From Akkermansia sp. RCC_12PD (GTDB lineage Bacteria; Verrucomicrobiota; Verrucomicrobiia; Verrucomicrobiales; Akkermansiaceae): DNA of 64,000 nt. The notes under the pieces are model-generated. The model was given only the letters and a program-made list of their open reading frames with translations. It did not search any database and had not been told where the DNA came from. Within the stretch, counting starts at the first letter, position 1; every line of letters starts with the position of its first letter. A program made the position numbers and the translations under genes. The stretch lies in the NCBI RefSeq assembly GCF_036417355.1, contig NZ_CP143889.1, positions 1,302,001 through 1,366,000 on the forward strand, in the 5' to 3' direction. Below, in pieces: positions 1 to 8,586 of this stretch.

Positions 1-13
1 GAATGAGACTGGT

Positions 14-943
14 TCAGATACGTTCGCTCGTTTTTGTCCGTGGATGACGGAAATGGGGAATACTGTGCGCCTGCCTGCGCTTCCGGCGCATATGGCGGAA
101 TATTCGGAAGAAAATGAATCCCACGGTGAAAAGAAGCAGCGTGACGCTCCACCAGTTCCAGCCCACGGGGGCGTCCGGCAGGCCTATGCGCCCGATCATC
201 GGGAGTTTGAGGGCGGGGCGGAGCAGGTCAAACCCCGCATTCAGGCCCAGCAGGCTGATTTCCGCTCCTTCCGCCAGTCCCAGGCTGAACCCGGCGAGAC
301 CCCATAAATTGATGCGGATGCCTGTACCGCTCTCCGTTCGTCCGGCAATGCCACCGGGCAGGTAATCCTTCCCCACCGCATGAGGCGGAAGCTCCACGGT
401 CAATTCCGGCACTTCCCTCATCAGCGTGGCAGTGAATGTATTGCTGTTGGGTCCGGGAATAATCCAGTAGGTATCGGCATGGGGGTAATCCTGTGCCGTG
501 CGGCTGATGACGGGGATGGCCTTTTCCGCTGCTGTTCCACGCAGTTCCTGAATCAACTCCGGCTCCGCGCCGAACCATTTACGGTCCGGAATATCCCGGG
601 AGATGGAAACGCTGGTTCCCCGGGAGGGAAGCTGGTAACCCATAACCTGGTACACGGTGTAAAAACCGGCGTTCTTCTCCTTCACGGCTATCCAGGTATG
701 CACGGCAAAATACTTGCGCCAGCCGAAAGCGCGCGCGGCATAGACCTGGACGACGGCTTCCGGTTCTTCCGAGGGCAGCGGGGCCAGTCCGCTACTGCTG
801 CGGTCTGCGGTTTTCCAGTTTTCCGCCGGGTGGAAGTAAATCAGAGCTCCGCACAGGAGCAGGAACGCCATGAACAACCAGAAAATGAGCCGCCATTTAT
901 TCCGGGAAGGATGCCTGCGGTTATAAGGGTTGGAATGGCGCAT
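14..943 (-). CDS. DUF3750 family membrane-anchored protein
   Basis: The protein has about 309 residues. An N-terminal transmembrane segment follows a basic stretch, and a second hydrophobic segment near the C-terminus (VTLLLFTVGFIFF) is followed by a very basic tail. The central part matches the DUF3750 pattern: VQVYAARAFGWR, FAVHTWIAVK, DRKWFGAEP, the GPNSNTF block and LPPHAVGKDYLP. The biochemical role of this family is unknown. The start is the ATG at 943; a TTG 27 bp upstream would add nine residues. It is divergent from the thioredoxin-like gene at 1035. The family call is confident, the function is not. Confidence 0.75.
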   Translation of the reverse strand: MRHSNPYNRRHPSRNKWRLIFWLFMAFLLLCGALIYFHPAENWKTADRSSSGLAPLPSEEPEAVVQVYAARAFGWRKYFAVHTWIAVKEKNAGFYTVYQVMGYQLPSRGTSVSISRDIPDRKWFGAEPELIQELRGTAAEKAIPVISRTAQDYPHADTYWIIPGPNSNTFTATLMREVPELTVELPPHAVGKDYLPGGIAGRTESGTGIRINLWGLAGFSLGLAEGAEISLLGLNAGFDLLRPALKLPMIGRIGLPDAPVGWNWWSVTLLLFTVGFIFFRIFRHMRRKRRQAHSIPHFRHPRTKTSERI

Positions 944-1034
944 GGCGAATGTATATACCTTGAACGGCAAATGATGGCAATGGCGGAATCTTGAAGTTTG
1001 ACTTCTGCGCAGGGGAACCTATGGTTATTATAAT

Positions 1035-1580
1035 ATGATCAAGTTTGCCATTTCCGTTCTTTGTGCCGCCGCCATGACGGGCATGCTCCATCCCGCTTCC
1101 GCTCTGGCACAGCAGGCGCCCCTGCCCGCCGTGAATGAATCGGGAAGCCCCGCCTTTGACACACTGCGCAACGAAGCCATTGCCAAGAAGGTTCCCCTCG
1201 TCATCTACCTGACGGGGTCTTCCTGGTGCTCATACTGCAACATCTTTACGAACAAGCATATCAAGGAGCGGGTTTTTAAGAGGGAATCCGGCAAAAAATT
1301 CATCTTCTGGCTGGTGGATACCAGGCAGGCGCCGGGCAGGTCTCCGGGTTCCTTTACCTTTCAGTTTGTTCCGGAGGAAGCTGCCAAGGTGGTGGGATGC
1401 GCAGGTTCCAAGGCTCCTTATGTTGTCTTTGGTCCTCCCGCCGTGATCATTCTGGACCCCGTTTCCGGAAAAGTGATTAAAAGGATGGTAAGCCAGGGGG
1501 ATATGGACAAGGAAGGCAAATCCCTGCCTGCGGTCATCAAGGAATGCTGGAAGAATTTCCAGGAGGAAAAGAATTCCTGA
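1035..1580 (+). CDS. Secreted thioredoxin-like protein
   Basis: The 181-residue protein begins with a signal peptide ending near ASALAQQ. A thioredoxin-like fold is suggested by VIYLTGSSWCSYC, where CSYC occupies the CxxC position, and by the downstream segment YVVFGPPAVIILDP, which resembles the cis-Pro strand of the fold. The likely location is periplasmic. The substrate is unknown; disulfide exchange is inferred only from the motif. It stands alone between a divergent DUF3750 gene and a convergent membrane protein. Confidence 0.7.
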   Translation: MIKFAISVLCAAAMTGMLHPASALAQQAPLPAVNESGSPAFDTLRNEAIAKKVPLVIYLTGSSWCSYCNIFTNKHIKERVFKRESGKKFIFWLVDTRQAPGRSPGSFTFQFVPEEAAKVVGCAGSKAPYVVFGPPAVIILDPVSGKVIKRMVSQGDMDKEGKSLPAVIKECWKNFQEEKNS

Positions 1581-1644
1581 GGCTTCAGTCCGTTGAAAGA
1601 AAGGACGGGTGGCGACATTCCTTTTTTGTACCTGCACGGTTTTG

Positions 1645-3090
1645 TTAAAAACGGTAAATGAAACGCAGCCACGGCTGCGGCGTGCCGGAGTAATAAGGAT
1701 ACCACCGATGCCCGGGATGGTGCATGGTAGAAGCCCATTCATCCTGACGGCGCGCCTGCGGCGCATAGGCAAGTTGCCGCCATTCCCCGTAGGCGAAGGA
1801 AGAAGGCTTTGTTTCTGAAGCCGGAGGCGCCAGAAATGCCTGGAGGGTGTTGAACGAACAGCAGTAATAGGGAATGTTGAACCGGGGCGCCAGCCCAAGC
1901 GCCAGCAGGAGCCATATCCACATCCGGAGGTTGGGATGCCGCACCCAGGCGGAGGCCAGAAAGGCGAGCAGGCAGGCCAGCGCCGGAACGCTTCCCTTGC
2001 AGAGCAGGTCGTTGACGTCTCCGTTGACGTACAGGAAGGGGAGAAGCAGGCCGGTTGCCAGCGTGCAGAGGAAGAGAGGATTCCGCCGGAAGTCGTGCCA
2101 GCAGAACAGGGCATATACAAGGAAGGAAGTGCCGATGAGCAGGAGGTCTCCCCAGCTTGTGTAGAAAGGCCGCAGGCCCATCCGGGAGGCCGGGGCGTTC
2201 ACATGGACGTAGTAGAGCAGGAAGCAGATTCCCGGAATGACGGCGGCAAGGACGGCAGGAACAGTCAAGACTGCCGTACCGCTGCGTTCGGCCTTCCATT
2301 GCCTGATTCCCTGGCAGACTGTTATTGGCAGGCCGCCCACGGCTGCCAGGGGCGAATAGAAGGCCAAGCAGGAGAACAGCGGCAGCAGCCAGCCGGACGG
2401 CATCCGGCCTGACGCAAGCCAGACGAAGAAGAGAACGACGGGGATGGATGCGTTGGCGCTGCACATGATTTGTTCCGCAATGCCGAAGTAATGGAGCCGG
2501 AACAGATCCAGGGAGAACCAGCATTGCAGGTTCAGCAGGGAGCCGAACAGGATCAGCAGAAGGGCGAAGGCGGTAGAGAGGCGTCCGGAAAAGACGCAAA
2601 TCCAGCACCAGGCCAGAAACAGCCCCCAGGCTCCCCACAGGGGAAGCAGGAGGCGGGCAGCGTCCAGCCCGGCCAGTTTGCCCGCCAGGGCGGGGATGGT
2701 CCAGAAGCCGATGTTGTATATCAGTGCGTCTCCGTCGGGAAAGACGACGGGCCACGGAGAGGAAACGAGTTCCTGAAGACAGGCGTTTCTGACGATGTGG
2801 TCCGGATGCTGGTTGACCCAGCCTCCCCATCCCGAGAGGACCATCACGATGGTGAAAGCCGTCAGTACGTACAGGGATTGCCGCGTGAAAAGGGGAAAAG
2901 GTTGCTGCCCCGGCGCGCCGCTCCGTGCCCCCTTCCCGATTCCCCGGATGAGCAGCGCCGCCACGGGGAGGGAGATGTACCAGTGCATCCATCCGGCCAT
3001 GAACGCCAGCACGGGCAGCAGCAGCCAGGCACAGGTGTGCCATTCCAGCAGAACCGTGTTGAAGGTTCTTTCCGGACTGGAATAATTCAT
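1645..3090 (-). CDS. Polytopic inner-membrane protein of unknown function
   Basis: The product is about 481 residues from the ATG at 3090, or 486 from the ATG at 3105. At least ten hydrophobic helices run through most of its length, separated by short loops, with a soluble C-terminal tail (about 60 residues, rich in Trp and Tyr, ending WLRFIYRF). The layout recalls membrane glycosyltransferases of the GT-C type or O-antigen polymerase-like proteins, but no diagnostic motif was recognised. It is divergent from the HU gene. The start is uncertain because no clear ribosome-binding site is seen at either ATG. Confidence 0.6.
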   Translation of the reverse strand: MNYSSPERTFNTVLLEWHTCAWLLLPVLAFMAGWMHWYISLPVAALLIRGIGKGARSGAPGQQPFPLFTRQSLYVLTAFTIVMVLSGWGGWVNQHPDHIVRNACLQELVSSPWPVVFPDGDALIYNIGFWTIPALAGKLAGLDAARLLLPLWGAWGLFLAWCWICVFSGRLSTAFALLLILFGSLLNLQCWFSLDLFRLHYFGIAEQIMCSANASIPVVLFFVWLASGRMPSGWLLPLFSCLAFYSPLAAVGGLPITVCQGIRQWKAERSGTAVLTVPAVLAAVIPGICFLLYYVHVNAPASRMGLRPFYTSWGDLLLIGTSFLVYALFCWHDFRRNPLFLCTLATGLLLPFLYVNGDVNDLLCKGSVPALACLLAFLASAWVRHPNLRMWIWLLLALGLAPRFNIPYYCCSFNTLQAFLAPPASETKPSSFAYGEWRQLAYAPQARRQDEWASTMHHPGHRWYPYYSGTPQPWLRFIYRF

Positions 3091-3258
3091 GGAAGAAGAG
3101 AGCATGCTCTCACGGACCTTAATGGCGGCGGCGCGGGGAGGCAAGGGAGAAACTTGCGGATTCTCCGCGGCCGCGAATGGGACGGTTCAGGTGGCAGGAA
3201 TGGGGCTGCGCCGTCTTCGCTTTACCGGAAGAAGGCGGCCTTTCATGCTGGCGGCCTT

Positions 3259-3531
3259 ATGAACAAGACAGAATTCATTCAGGAATTGCGGCGGGAACTG
3301 GGAGGCGAAGCCACTTCCCGGGAGGCGGAACAGGTGCTTGACGCCGTGCTGAACACGATTGCGCGGTCCGTGCAGCGGAAGTCGCAGGTTAAATTCCGCG
3401 GTTTCGGCACTTTCGGCATCAAGCGGCGCCAGGCTCGCGTAGTTCGGCATCCGGGCCATGGAGGCAAATTGTTTGTACATGAATCAAGCACCATGAAATT
3501 CCGGCCTTCAGGCCATTTATGGAAAAAGTAG
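3259..3531 (+). CDS. HU family DNA-binding protein
   Basis: This 90-residue basic protein matches the HU/IHF fold: an N-terminal helical half (MNKTEFIQELRREL), the signature VKFRGFGTFGIKRR at the beta saddle, and a C-terminal strand after the DNA-binding arm. The arm is short and reads RQARVVRHPGHGGK, lacking the usual RNP triad (R-N-P), so the intercalating proline may be replaced by HPG. It is a nucleoid-associated protein that bends DNA. The ATG at 3259 aligns with the family start. It is followed by a 126-bp gap before the GH36 gene. Confidence 0.8.
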   Translation: MNKTEFIQELRRELGGEATSREAEQVLDAVLNTIARSVQRKSQVKFRGFGTFGIKRRQARVVRHPGHGGKLFVHESSTMKFRPSGHLWKK

Positions 3532-3657
3532 GCAGATTCGCCGGGCCGTCCTTTCCATTTTGCCATTGACTTCCCGTTCCGGTGCAGGGTTAATGAAGAT
3601 GACAGGGGCGGCCCGGACGGCCGGTCTGGAATAGAATCATCCATCTTTTTTGCGACC

Positions 3658-5796
3658 ATGACGCCGGATTCCGTGCATTTGCTGACCCGTTCCTCCCAGA
3701 TGAGCCTGTTCCGCGATGGAAAGGGAAGAGTGCGCCGCCTCTATTACGGAGCGCCCTTGCATGAGCCGGAAGACGCTTTTACAGATTCCGCCTCCGCTCC
3801 CCTTCTGTGTACGACGCTGGCGGATTCCCTGGACGGTCTGCCGAATGCGTCCGGGGAATACGATCTTTGCATCACCCAGGGGGACGGTTTCCTCTCCCTG
3901 TCCCTGGAGTGTGAACGGCAGGAGCTTGTGCGGTTGGACGGGGATCGGGAGGAGGCCGTCTTTTACCTGAAGGATCCGGCCTATCCGGTACGGGTGGAAG
4001 CGCACGTGCGCGCTCACCGGGAATCAGGCGTTTTCATGGAGTGGATGGTCATCCGCAATGAAGGAAAGGAAGACATCCGGATTCACCGGGCGGCTTCCGA
4101 CCATCTGAATTTGAAGGCGGAACGGTATTTTGTGACGAGCTTCCGCGGCACCTGGGGCGGAGAATCCCTGATGAGCGAGGAAGAAGTGGCGCGGGGCCAT
4201 GAACTCGTCCTGTCTTCCGGTACCGGAACCCGCGCCGCGCAGGAGGGAAGCCCCGGTTTCATCATTTCTCTGGACGGCCCGGCCCGTGAGGATTCCGGGG
4301 AAGTGATCATGGGCGCGGTGGCGTGGTCCGGCAATTACCGGATATGGTTCCGGCACAGTCCGTACCATTATCTGTATGCGGGGGCGGGAATGGATGTGGC
4401 TCCCGCACCGTATGTGCTGGATGCCGGCGGCGTGTTTGAGACGCCTCCCCTGATCCTGGCCCACAGTGGTAGGGGCAAGGGGGAAGCCTCCCGAAGCATG
4501 CACCGCTGGGCGCGCCGCTACGGCCTGCGCGGCGGTGAGGAGGAGCGGATGACGCTGCTGAACTCCTGGGAAGGGGTGTATTTTTCATTTACCGAGGAAG
4601 TGCTGCACGGCATGATGAAGCGTGCGGCGGAGCTGGGGATAGAACTTTTTGTCCTGGATGACGGATGGTTCGGCAGCCGGTTCCCGCGCAATGACGCCCG
4701 TGCCGGGCTGGGGGACTGGGAGGTGAACCGGGCCAAGCTTCCGCACGGAATTGACGGATTGGCGGAAAAGGCGGAAGAACTGGGAATCCGCTTCGGCATC
4801 TGGGTGGAGCCTGAAATGGTGAATCCGCAGTCGGAATTGTTCACGAATCATCCGGACTGGGTGATCGGCCTGCCTGGCCGGGAAAACAGGCTGGAGCGCA
4901 GCCAGTACCTGCTGGATTTGGGCAACCCGGAAGTGCGCGGTCATATTCTGGGCGTGATGCGCGAACTGCTTGGAAAGCATCCCGACATCGCCTACGTCAA
5001 ATGGGATTGCAACCGCAAGATTTCCGATCCCGGTTCCGCATGGCTGGATGCGCGCCATCAGGGAAATCTGGCCATTGATTATGTGCGCGGCTATGAATCC
5101 GTTCTGGACGCGCTGGCGGAGGAATTTCCGCAGGTGGTGTTCCAGGCCTGTTCCTCCGGGGGCGGCCGCGCCGATTACGGCACCATGCGGCGGCATCACG
5201 AGTTCTGGACATCCGACAATACGGATGCCTGCGAACGCGTGTTCATGCAGTGGAGCATCGGGCACCTGTTCCCGGCCATTTCCATGGGCGCCCACGTGAC
5301 GGCTTCCCCCAACCATCAGACGGGCCGCGCCGCGCCGCTGAAATTCCGTTTTGACGCAGCCATGTCCGGCCGCCTGGGCTTCGAGCTCCAGCCCTGCGAT
5401 ATGACGGAAGAGGAAATGGCCTTTTCCAGACACGCGCTGGCGGAATACAAGCGCATTCGCCCCGTGGTCCAGTTCGGGGACCTGTACCGCCTGTCCTCGC
5501 CGTATGAAAGCCGTGTGGCTTCCCTGATGTACGTGCGGGAGGACCGCGCCGTCGTGTTCGCGTGGCTGATGGACAAGTGGCTTGCGGACGCCCCGCCGCC
5601 CCTGCGCCTGAAGGGCCTGAAACCCGAAGCCAGGTATATGCTCCTGGAGCTGAACATGGATGAAAACGGCTCCGTCACAAATGTTCATGAACGGGTTCTG
5701 GGCGGCGATTTCCTGATGAATGCGGGCATCCGTATCAACTGGAAAAAGACGTTTCAGTCCGTCTGCCTGGAAGTGGTCAGAAGGGTTCCTTCCTGA
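3658..5796 (+). CDS. Alpha-galactosidase, GH36
   Basis: At 712 residues this is normal GH36 size, with an N-terminal beta-sandwich, a central TIM barrel and a C-terminal beta domain. The barrel motifs are clear: VLDDGWFGSR, GIWVEPEMVNP, YVKWDCNR with the nucleophile Asp450, FQACSSGGGR, and WTSDNTDA with the acid/base Asp520. The enzyme should hydrolyse terminal alpha-1,6- or alpha-1,3-galactosyl residues from oligosaccharides or mucin glycans. No signal peptide is seen, so it may act in the cytoplasm. A diverged copy of its last 24 codons is found at 17777-17848 on the far side of the accessory island. Confidence 0.93.
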   Translation: MTPDSVHLLTRSSQMSLFRDGKGRVRRLYYGAPLHEPEDAFTDSASAPLLCTTLADSLDGLPNASGEYDLCITQGDGFLSLSLECERQELVRLDGDREEAVFYLKDPAYPVRVEAHVRAHRESGVFMEWMVIRNEGKEDIRIHRAASDHLNLKAERYFVTSFRGTWGGESLMSEEEVARGHELVLSSGTGTRAAQEGSPGFIISLDGPAREDSGEVIMGAVAWSGNYRIWFRHSPYHYLYAGAGMDVAPAPYVLDAGGVFETPPLILAHSGRGKGEASRSMHRWARRYGLRGGEEERMTLLNSWEGVYFSFTEEVLHGMMKRAAELGIELFVLDDGWFGSRFPRNDARAGLGDWEVNRAKLPHGIDGLAEKAEELGIRFGIWVEPEMVNPQSELFTNHPDWVIGLPGRENRLERSQYLLDLGNPEVRGHILGVMRELLGKHPDIAYVKWDCNRKISDPGSAWLDARHQGNLAIDYVRGYESVLDALAEEFPQVVFQACSSGGGRADYGTMRRHHEFWTSDNTDACERVFMQWSIGHLFPAISMGAHVTASPNHQTGRAAPLKFRFDAAMSGRLGFELQPCDMTEEEMAFSRHALAEYKRIRPVVQFGDLYRLSSPYESRVASLMYVREDRAVVFAWLMDKWLADAPPPLRLKGLKPEARYMLLELNMDENGSVTNVHERVLGGDFLMNAGIRINWKKTFQSVCLEVVRRVPS

Positions 5797-6534
5797 AAAA
5801 ATAGCGTCCGATTGCATGGTTTTTATCATGTGACCGCGCTTGGAGCAGGAGAGGAAGGAATATCCATACCTGGAGAAACTGTTGAACAGGTATCCCTATT
5901 CTTCCCAAGGGCATCCTGCTTTTATTAACAGCATGCCCTTGGCATAGAGCCCATGGTAACGAATAACAGATGTAAATGCTGCGATTGGTTTACTTGTTAT
6001 CATTATAGGATCTGCTTGAAAATCAATAAAATGGAATATTACAAAACGCGTATTACAACTCTGTACGCTTATGATTGTGAAAACGTTTTATTCCAAAGTT
6101 TAAAGAAGGCTTTCTCGAGGCTGATTTTCATCAAAAATTCTACATGATTATAAAGAACTCCAGAAGCATCTGGATGAGTGGCTCAAATATTCCCCTGATG
6201 AATGCAAGGGAATGGCGGAAAGATGATAGAGAGAAACCATCAAGTCCTCCACAATCGAGTGGCATTTATTGTCATGGGAATATTTGAATATTAAGGATAT
6301 CCAAAAAATCAAATATTATTCTGTTGTCATTATTTATAAGTTAGTTATTATTCAACGTGAATCAGGAAGGAATGAAGGTGTCATTATCTTCAGTCTTGTG
6401 ATTTACCTTCATCCGGACGGCTTTTGGCAGGCGCTCCTTCCGGAGCTTTTCAGAGCAACTGCATTTTCTTCTCCCAGACTTTTTAATACTGGTAGGAAGA
6501 TTTTTCGACTCAACCATTTCACATTTTTATCATT
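5797..6534. other. AT-rich gene-poor stretch with decayed reading frames and inverted repeats
   Basis: Base composition shifts to AT-rich directly after the GH36 stop. Two short reading frames look like C-terminal relics of real proteins: 5834-5947 (ending INSMPLA) and 6125-6226 (containing LQKHLDEWLKYSPDEC). Neither has a start codon in place. The end of the first lies in an imperfect hairpin at 5905-5942 (CCAAGGGCAT with its complement). A second inverted repeat has 11-bp arms at 6184-6194 and 6276-6286 (CAAATATTCCC). Longer frames at 5953-6147 and 6269-6583 have no recognisable content. The stretch looks like an insertion scar. Confidence 0.4.
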
Positions 6535-6777
6535 ATGCAAAACGTTACATCCTCTTCGACCATATCAAATATTCCTTTATTAGAAACTTATAATGGAACG
6601 ACCCCTTGTTTCGACTCATCGAATATGATACTTACAGGCGAATTCCCCGGTTTTAAGTATTACGAACCTGTTGTACGGACACGCAGCAGCGAGCCCCAGA
6701 GCATTCATGAATCTATCAGTGAAGGGCCTCCATCAGAAGGTTTCCATAGGGATTATGGGACCTACATACTTGACTAA
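6535..6777 (+). CDS. Small hypothetical protein
   Basis: This is an 80-residue frame with an ATG start and no recognised motif. It is Ser/Thr-rich at the N-terminus (MQNVTSSSTISNIPLLETYN) and ends GTYILD. The base composition matches the surrounding island. A strong hairpin with T-runs on both strands lies 58 bp downstream (6835-6871) and could end its transcript. It may instead be a relic or chance frame. Confidence 0.3.
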   Translation: MQNVTSSSTISNIPLLETYNGTTPCFDSSNMILTGEFPGFKYYEPVVRTRSSEPQSIHESISEGPPSEGFHRDYGTYILD

Positions 6778-6834
6778 CCAAACTATTTTATAATATTTTC
6801 ATTATATCCTAATTATTTGAAGGTGAACAATATA

Positions 6835-6871
6835 GAAAAAAGGAAGATCAACTTACGATCTTCCTTTTTTC
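6835..6871. terminator. Bidirectional intrinsic terminator
   Basis: A 15-bp perfect stem (GAAAAAAGGAAGATC and its complement) with a 7-nt loop is flanked by A/T runs, so it works in both directions. On the minus strand it starts three bases after the stop codon of the PEP-CTERM gene; on the plus strand it follows the small frame at 6535. Confidence 0.85.
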
Positions 6872-6873
6872 TA

Positions 6874-8190
6874 TCAAACCCTCCGTCTCTTTAGGAGAAT
6901 ACAAACAATTCCTAATAGACTCATGGTAGAAGTCGATGGTTCGGGAACAACGTCATATCCTATTAATTTGAACCATCCCTTTCCCGATTCCCCTTCTTCA
7001 TAAGTTAATTTATATGATCCGTCAGAGTTGAACATATCAATATCTGAAAGATCATAATTCGTCAAATCGCCCGAAAATAGTTGGAATTCATCACCGGAAG
7101 AGATCATACTCAAAATTTTCGTCTCATCAAGATCAAGCCTTATTTGACTACTCTTATCCATGAAAACAGAACCAGCGGATATATAGTAGAACTTATCTCC
7201 ATTCCCGCAGTTAAATGTTAAAAATGAATTCTCATTTAGTGATAGAGAAAAAAAAGTAGAATTTTTAGTTATGTTCCAACTTGATTTTGTTAAATTTATG
7301 TTAATTGAACCATCATTTTCTTGAGAAGTATAACCATCGAAAGAAGTACCATTCTGAATATTAACAGTTAAGTCAGATGAAGCGGATATTCTCTGATTTT
7401 TAGATTTAGACAAATCGACGTTATTAAGACTAACTTCTAGATTTCCTGCACCTGAAATCAGTGTGTTGTTATTAACTGAAGAAATAGATGAATTTGTAAG
7501 AGATATAGTACTACTATCTCCAACCAAGACCCCACTAGTACTGGATTTTTTATTTTCAATATGTGTATTATAAAGAGTTACTTTTGAATCTCCGCTTGCG
7601 GATATAGAAGCCCTATTATCTCCTGTTGTCGATATTCTAATAATTCCATTACCTTTATTTGATATTGTAGCGTTTCTACTCGCGTGGATCGCCGTATCTG
7701 AGGCATTATAAATTTCTACATTATCAAGGAGAAGGTTTGAATTATTCCAGAGGCGAATACCTGTTCCCTCATCTGCGTAATTATAAATTTTCGTATTGTA
7801 GATAGTAGATGTTTCGGTCATGTCACTCAGTTCGATCGCTGAACTGTAACCACCATACACGCCTCCCTTTGATACGGTAACTGAGGACCAACCATAATTC
7901 GCTCCTAAATTAAGAAATTTTCCTCCTTTTGAGTAAATCGCCGCATCCCCAAAAGAATTAGATCCACAAACTGTAGAAATTACAATATTAGTTCCGGTAT
8001 AGGAAGATCCTGAAGAAATCAATAAAGCGCATGAAGCATTTGAGAGGTTATGATGTTTTTCGTTATCTTCTATAATATCTCCATCAATCGTGACATCGGC
8101 AGTTTTTGCCGCCAAACAATAGGGTATGGTGTATGAAACCAATAGGCTTAGGGAAATGAATAAGGCCTTTACTGATGATAATGTCTTCAT
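6874..8190 (-). CDS. PEP-CTERM sorted secreted protein with beta-helix-like repeats
   Basis: The 438-residue protein has a signal peptide (MKTLSSVKALFISLSLLVSY, cleavage near CLAAKTA). A long Asn/Ser/Thr-rich body has periodic strands such as NLLLDNVEIYNASDTAI and KVTLYNTHIEN, typical of a parallel beta-helix. The C-terminal tripartite sorting tag is VVPEPSTST, a short hydrophobic helix, and KRRRV. PEP-CTERM proteins are handled by exosortase and placed on the surface; no exosortase gene is in this window. The gene is markedly AT-rich, unlike the chromosome around the island. It is divergent from an XRE regulator and shares palindromic sites with it. Confidence 0.8.
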   Translation of the reverse strand: MKTLSSVKALFISLSLLVSYTIPYCLAAKTADVTIDGDIIEDNEKHHNLSNASCALLISSGSSYTGTNIVISTVCGSNSFGDAAIYSKGGKFLNLGANYGWSSVTVSKGGVYGGYSSAIELSDMTETSTIYNTKIYNYADEGTGIRLWNNSNLLLDNVEIYNASDTAIHASRNATISNKGNGIIRISTTGDNRASISASGDSKVTLYNTHIENKKSSTSGVLVGDSSTISLTNSSISSVNNNTLISGAGNLEVSLNNVDLSKSKNQRISASSDLTVNIQNGTSFDGYTSQENDGSININLTKSSWNITKNSTFFSLSLNENSFLTFNCGNGDKFYYISAGSVFMDKSSQIRLDLDETKILSMISSGDEFQLFSGDLTNYDLSDIDMFNSDGSYKLTYEEGESGKGWFKLIGYDVVPEPSTSTMSLLGIVCILLKRRRV

Positions 8191-8207
8191 AGTTCTTATC
8201 TAGGTTT

Positions 8208-8322
8208 GTTCCCATTTTAGGAACATTGAAGACCTATTACCGAATATCGAATGACTTGTAAATACTTTTGTACCTAAATTTGGTACAATCTCATTCTCTG
8301 TTATTGTTCCAAAATGAGGAAC
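8208..8322. promoter_or_regulatory. Three 17-bp palindromic operator candidates in a divergent promoter
   Basis: Three sites share the form GTWCC-N7-GGWAC: 8208-8224 (GTTCCCATTTTAGGAAC), 8270-8286 (GTACCTAAATTTGGTAC) and 8306-8322 (GTTCCAAAATGAGGAAC). All are 17 bp and near-perfect dyads with an AT-rich centre. The first lies 18 bp upstream of the PEP-CTERM start and the third spans the start codon of the XRE gene. This is the expected layout for a regulator controlling itself and its divergent neighbour. Binding by that regulator is inference. Confidence 0.7.
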
Positions 8323-8559
8323 AGAAATAGTAATGAAGAGAAAAATCTTCGTAAAATATTAAAAGAAAAACGTTTAGAGTTGAATATGACTCAACGGGAC
8401 TTGGGAGAACTCCTGAATACACCTCATACCTTCATTAACAAATATGAAGTAGGAGAACGGTACCTTACATTCACGGAGGTCATCAACATTTGTAAAAATC
8501 TACAGATAGATGTGCATAGTCTTCTGGATGATGTGATGGAGAAGTCTTCCAAAGAATAG
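8314..8559 (+). CDS. XRE-family transcriptional regulator
   Basis: An 81-residue protein consisting almost entirely of one helix-turn-helix domain of the Cro/CI (XRE) type: NMTQRDLGELLNT for the first helix pair, then HTFINKYEVGERYLT as recognition helix and following turn, then the ICKNLQID helix. No sensor or protease domain is present. The ATG at 8314 lies inside the third palindrome, so bound regulator would block its own initiation region. There is no clear Shine-Dalgarno site. It is convergent with the transposase gene. A role in repressing the PEP-CTERM gene is likely from arrangement only. Confidence 0.8.
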   Translation: MRNRNSNEEKNLRKILKEKRLELNMTQRDLGELLNTPHTFINKYEVGERYLTFTEVINICKNLQIDVHSLLDDVMEKSSKE

Positions 8560-8586
8560 TATCAAGGAAAGTAGAGTTCAATTTCT

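Noticed and set aside
3531-3657. GC-rich complementary segments (CCGGGCCGTCC and GGACGGCCGG) between HU and GH36
   Set aside because: The arms are about 80 bases apart and imperfect, with no T-run; not a convincing terminator.
5953-6147. A 64-codon frame in the AT-rich gap
   Set aside because: Cysteine-rich, no start context and no recognisable content; likely chance in AT-rich DNA.
6269-6583. A 104-codon frame in the AT-rich gap
   Set aside because: It overlaps a better small frame at 6535 and has no protein-like pattern.
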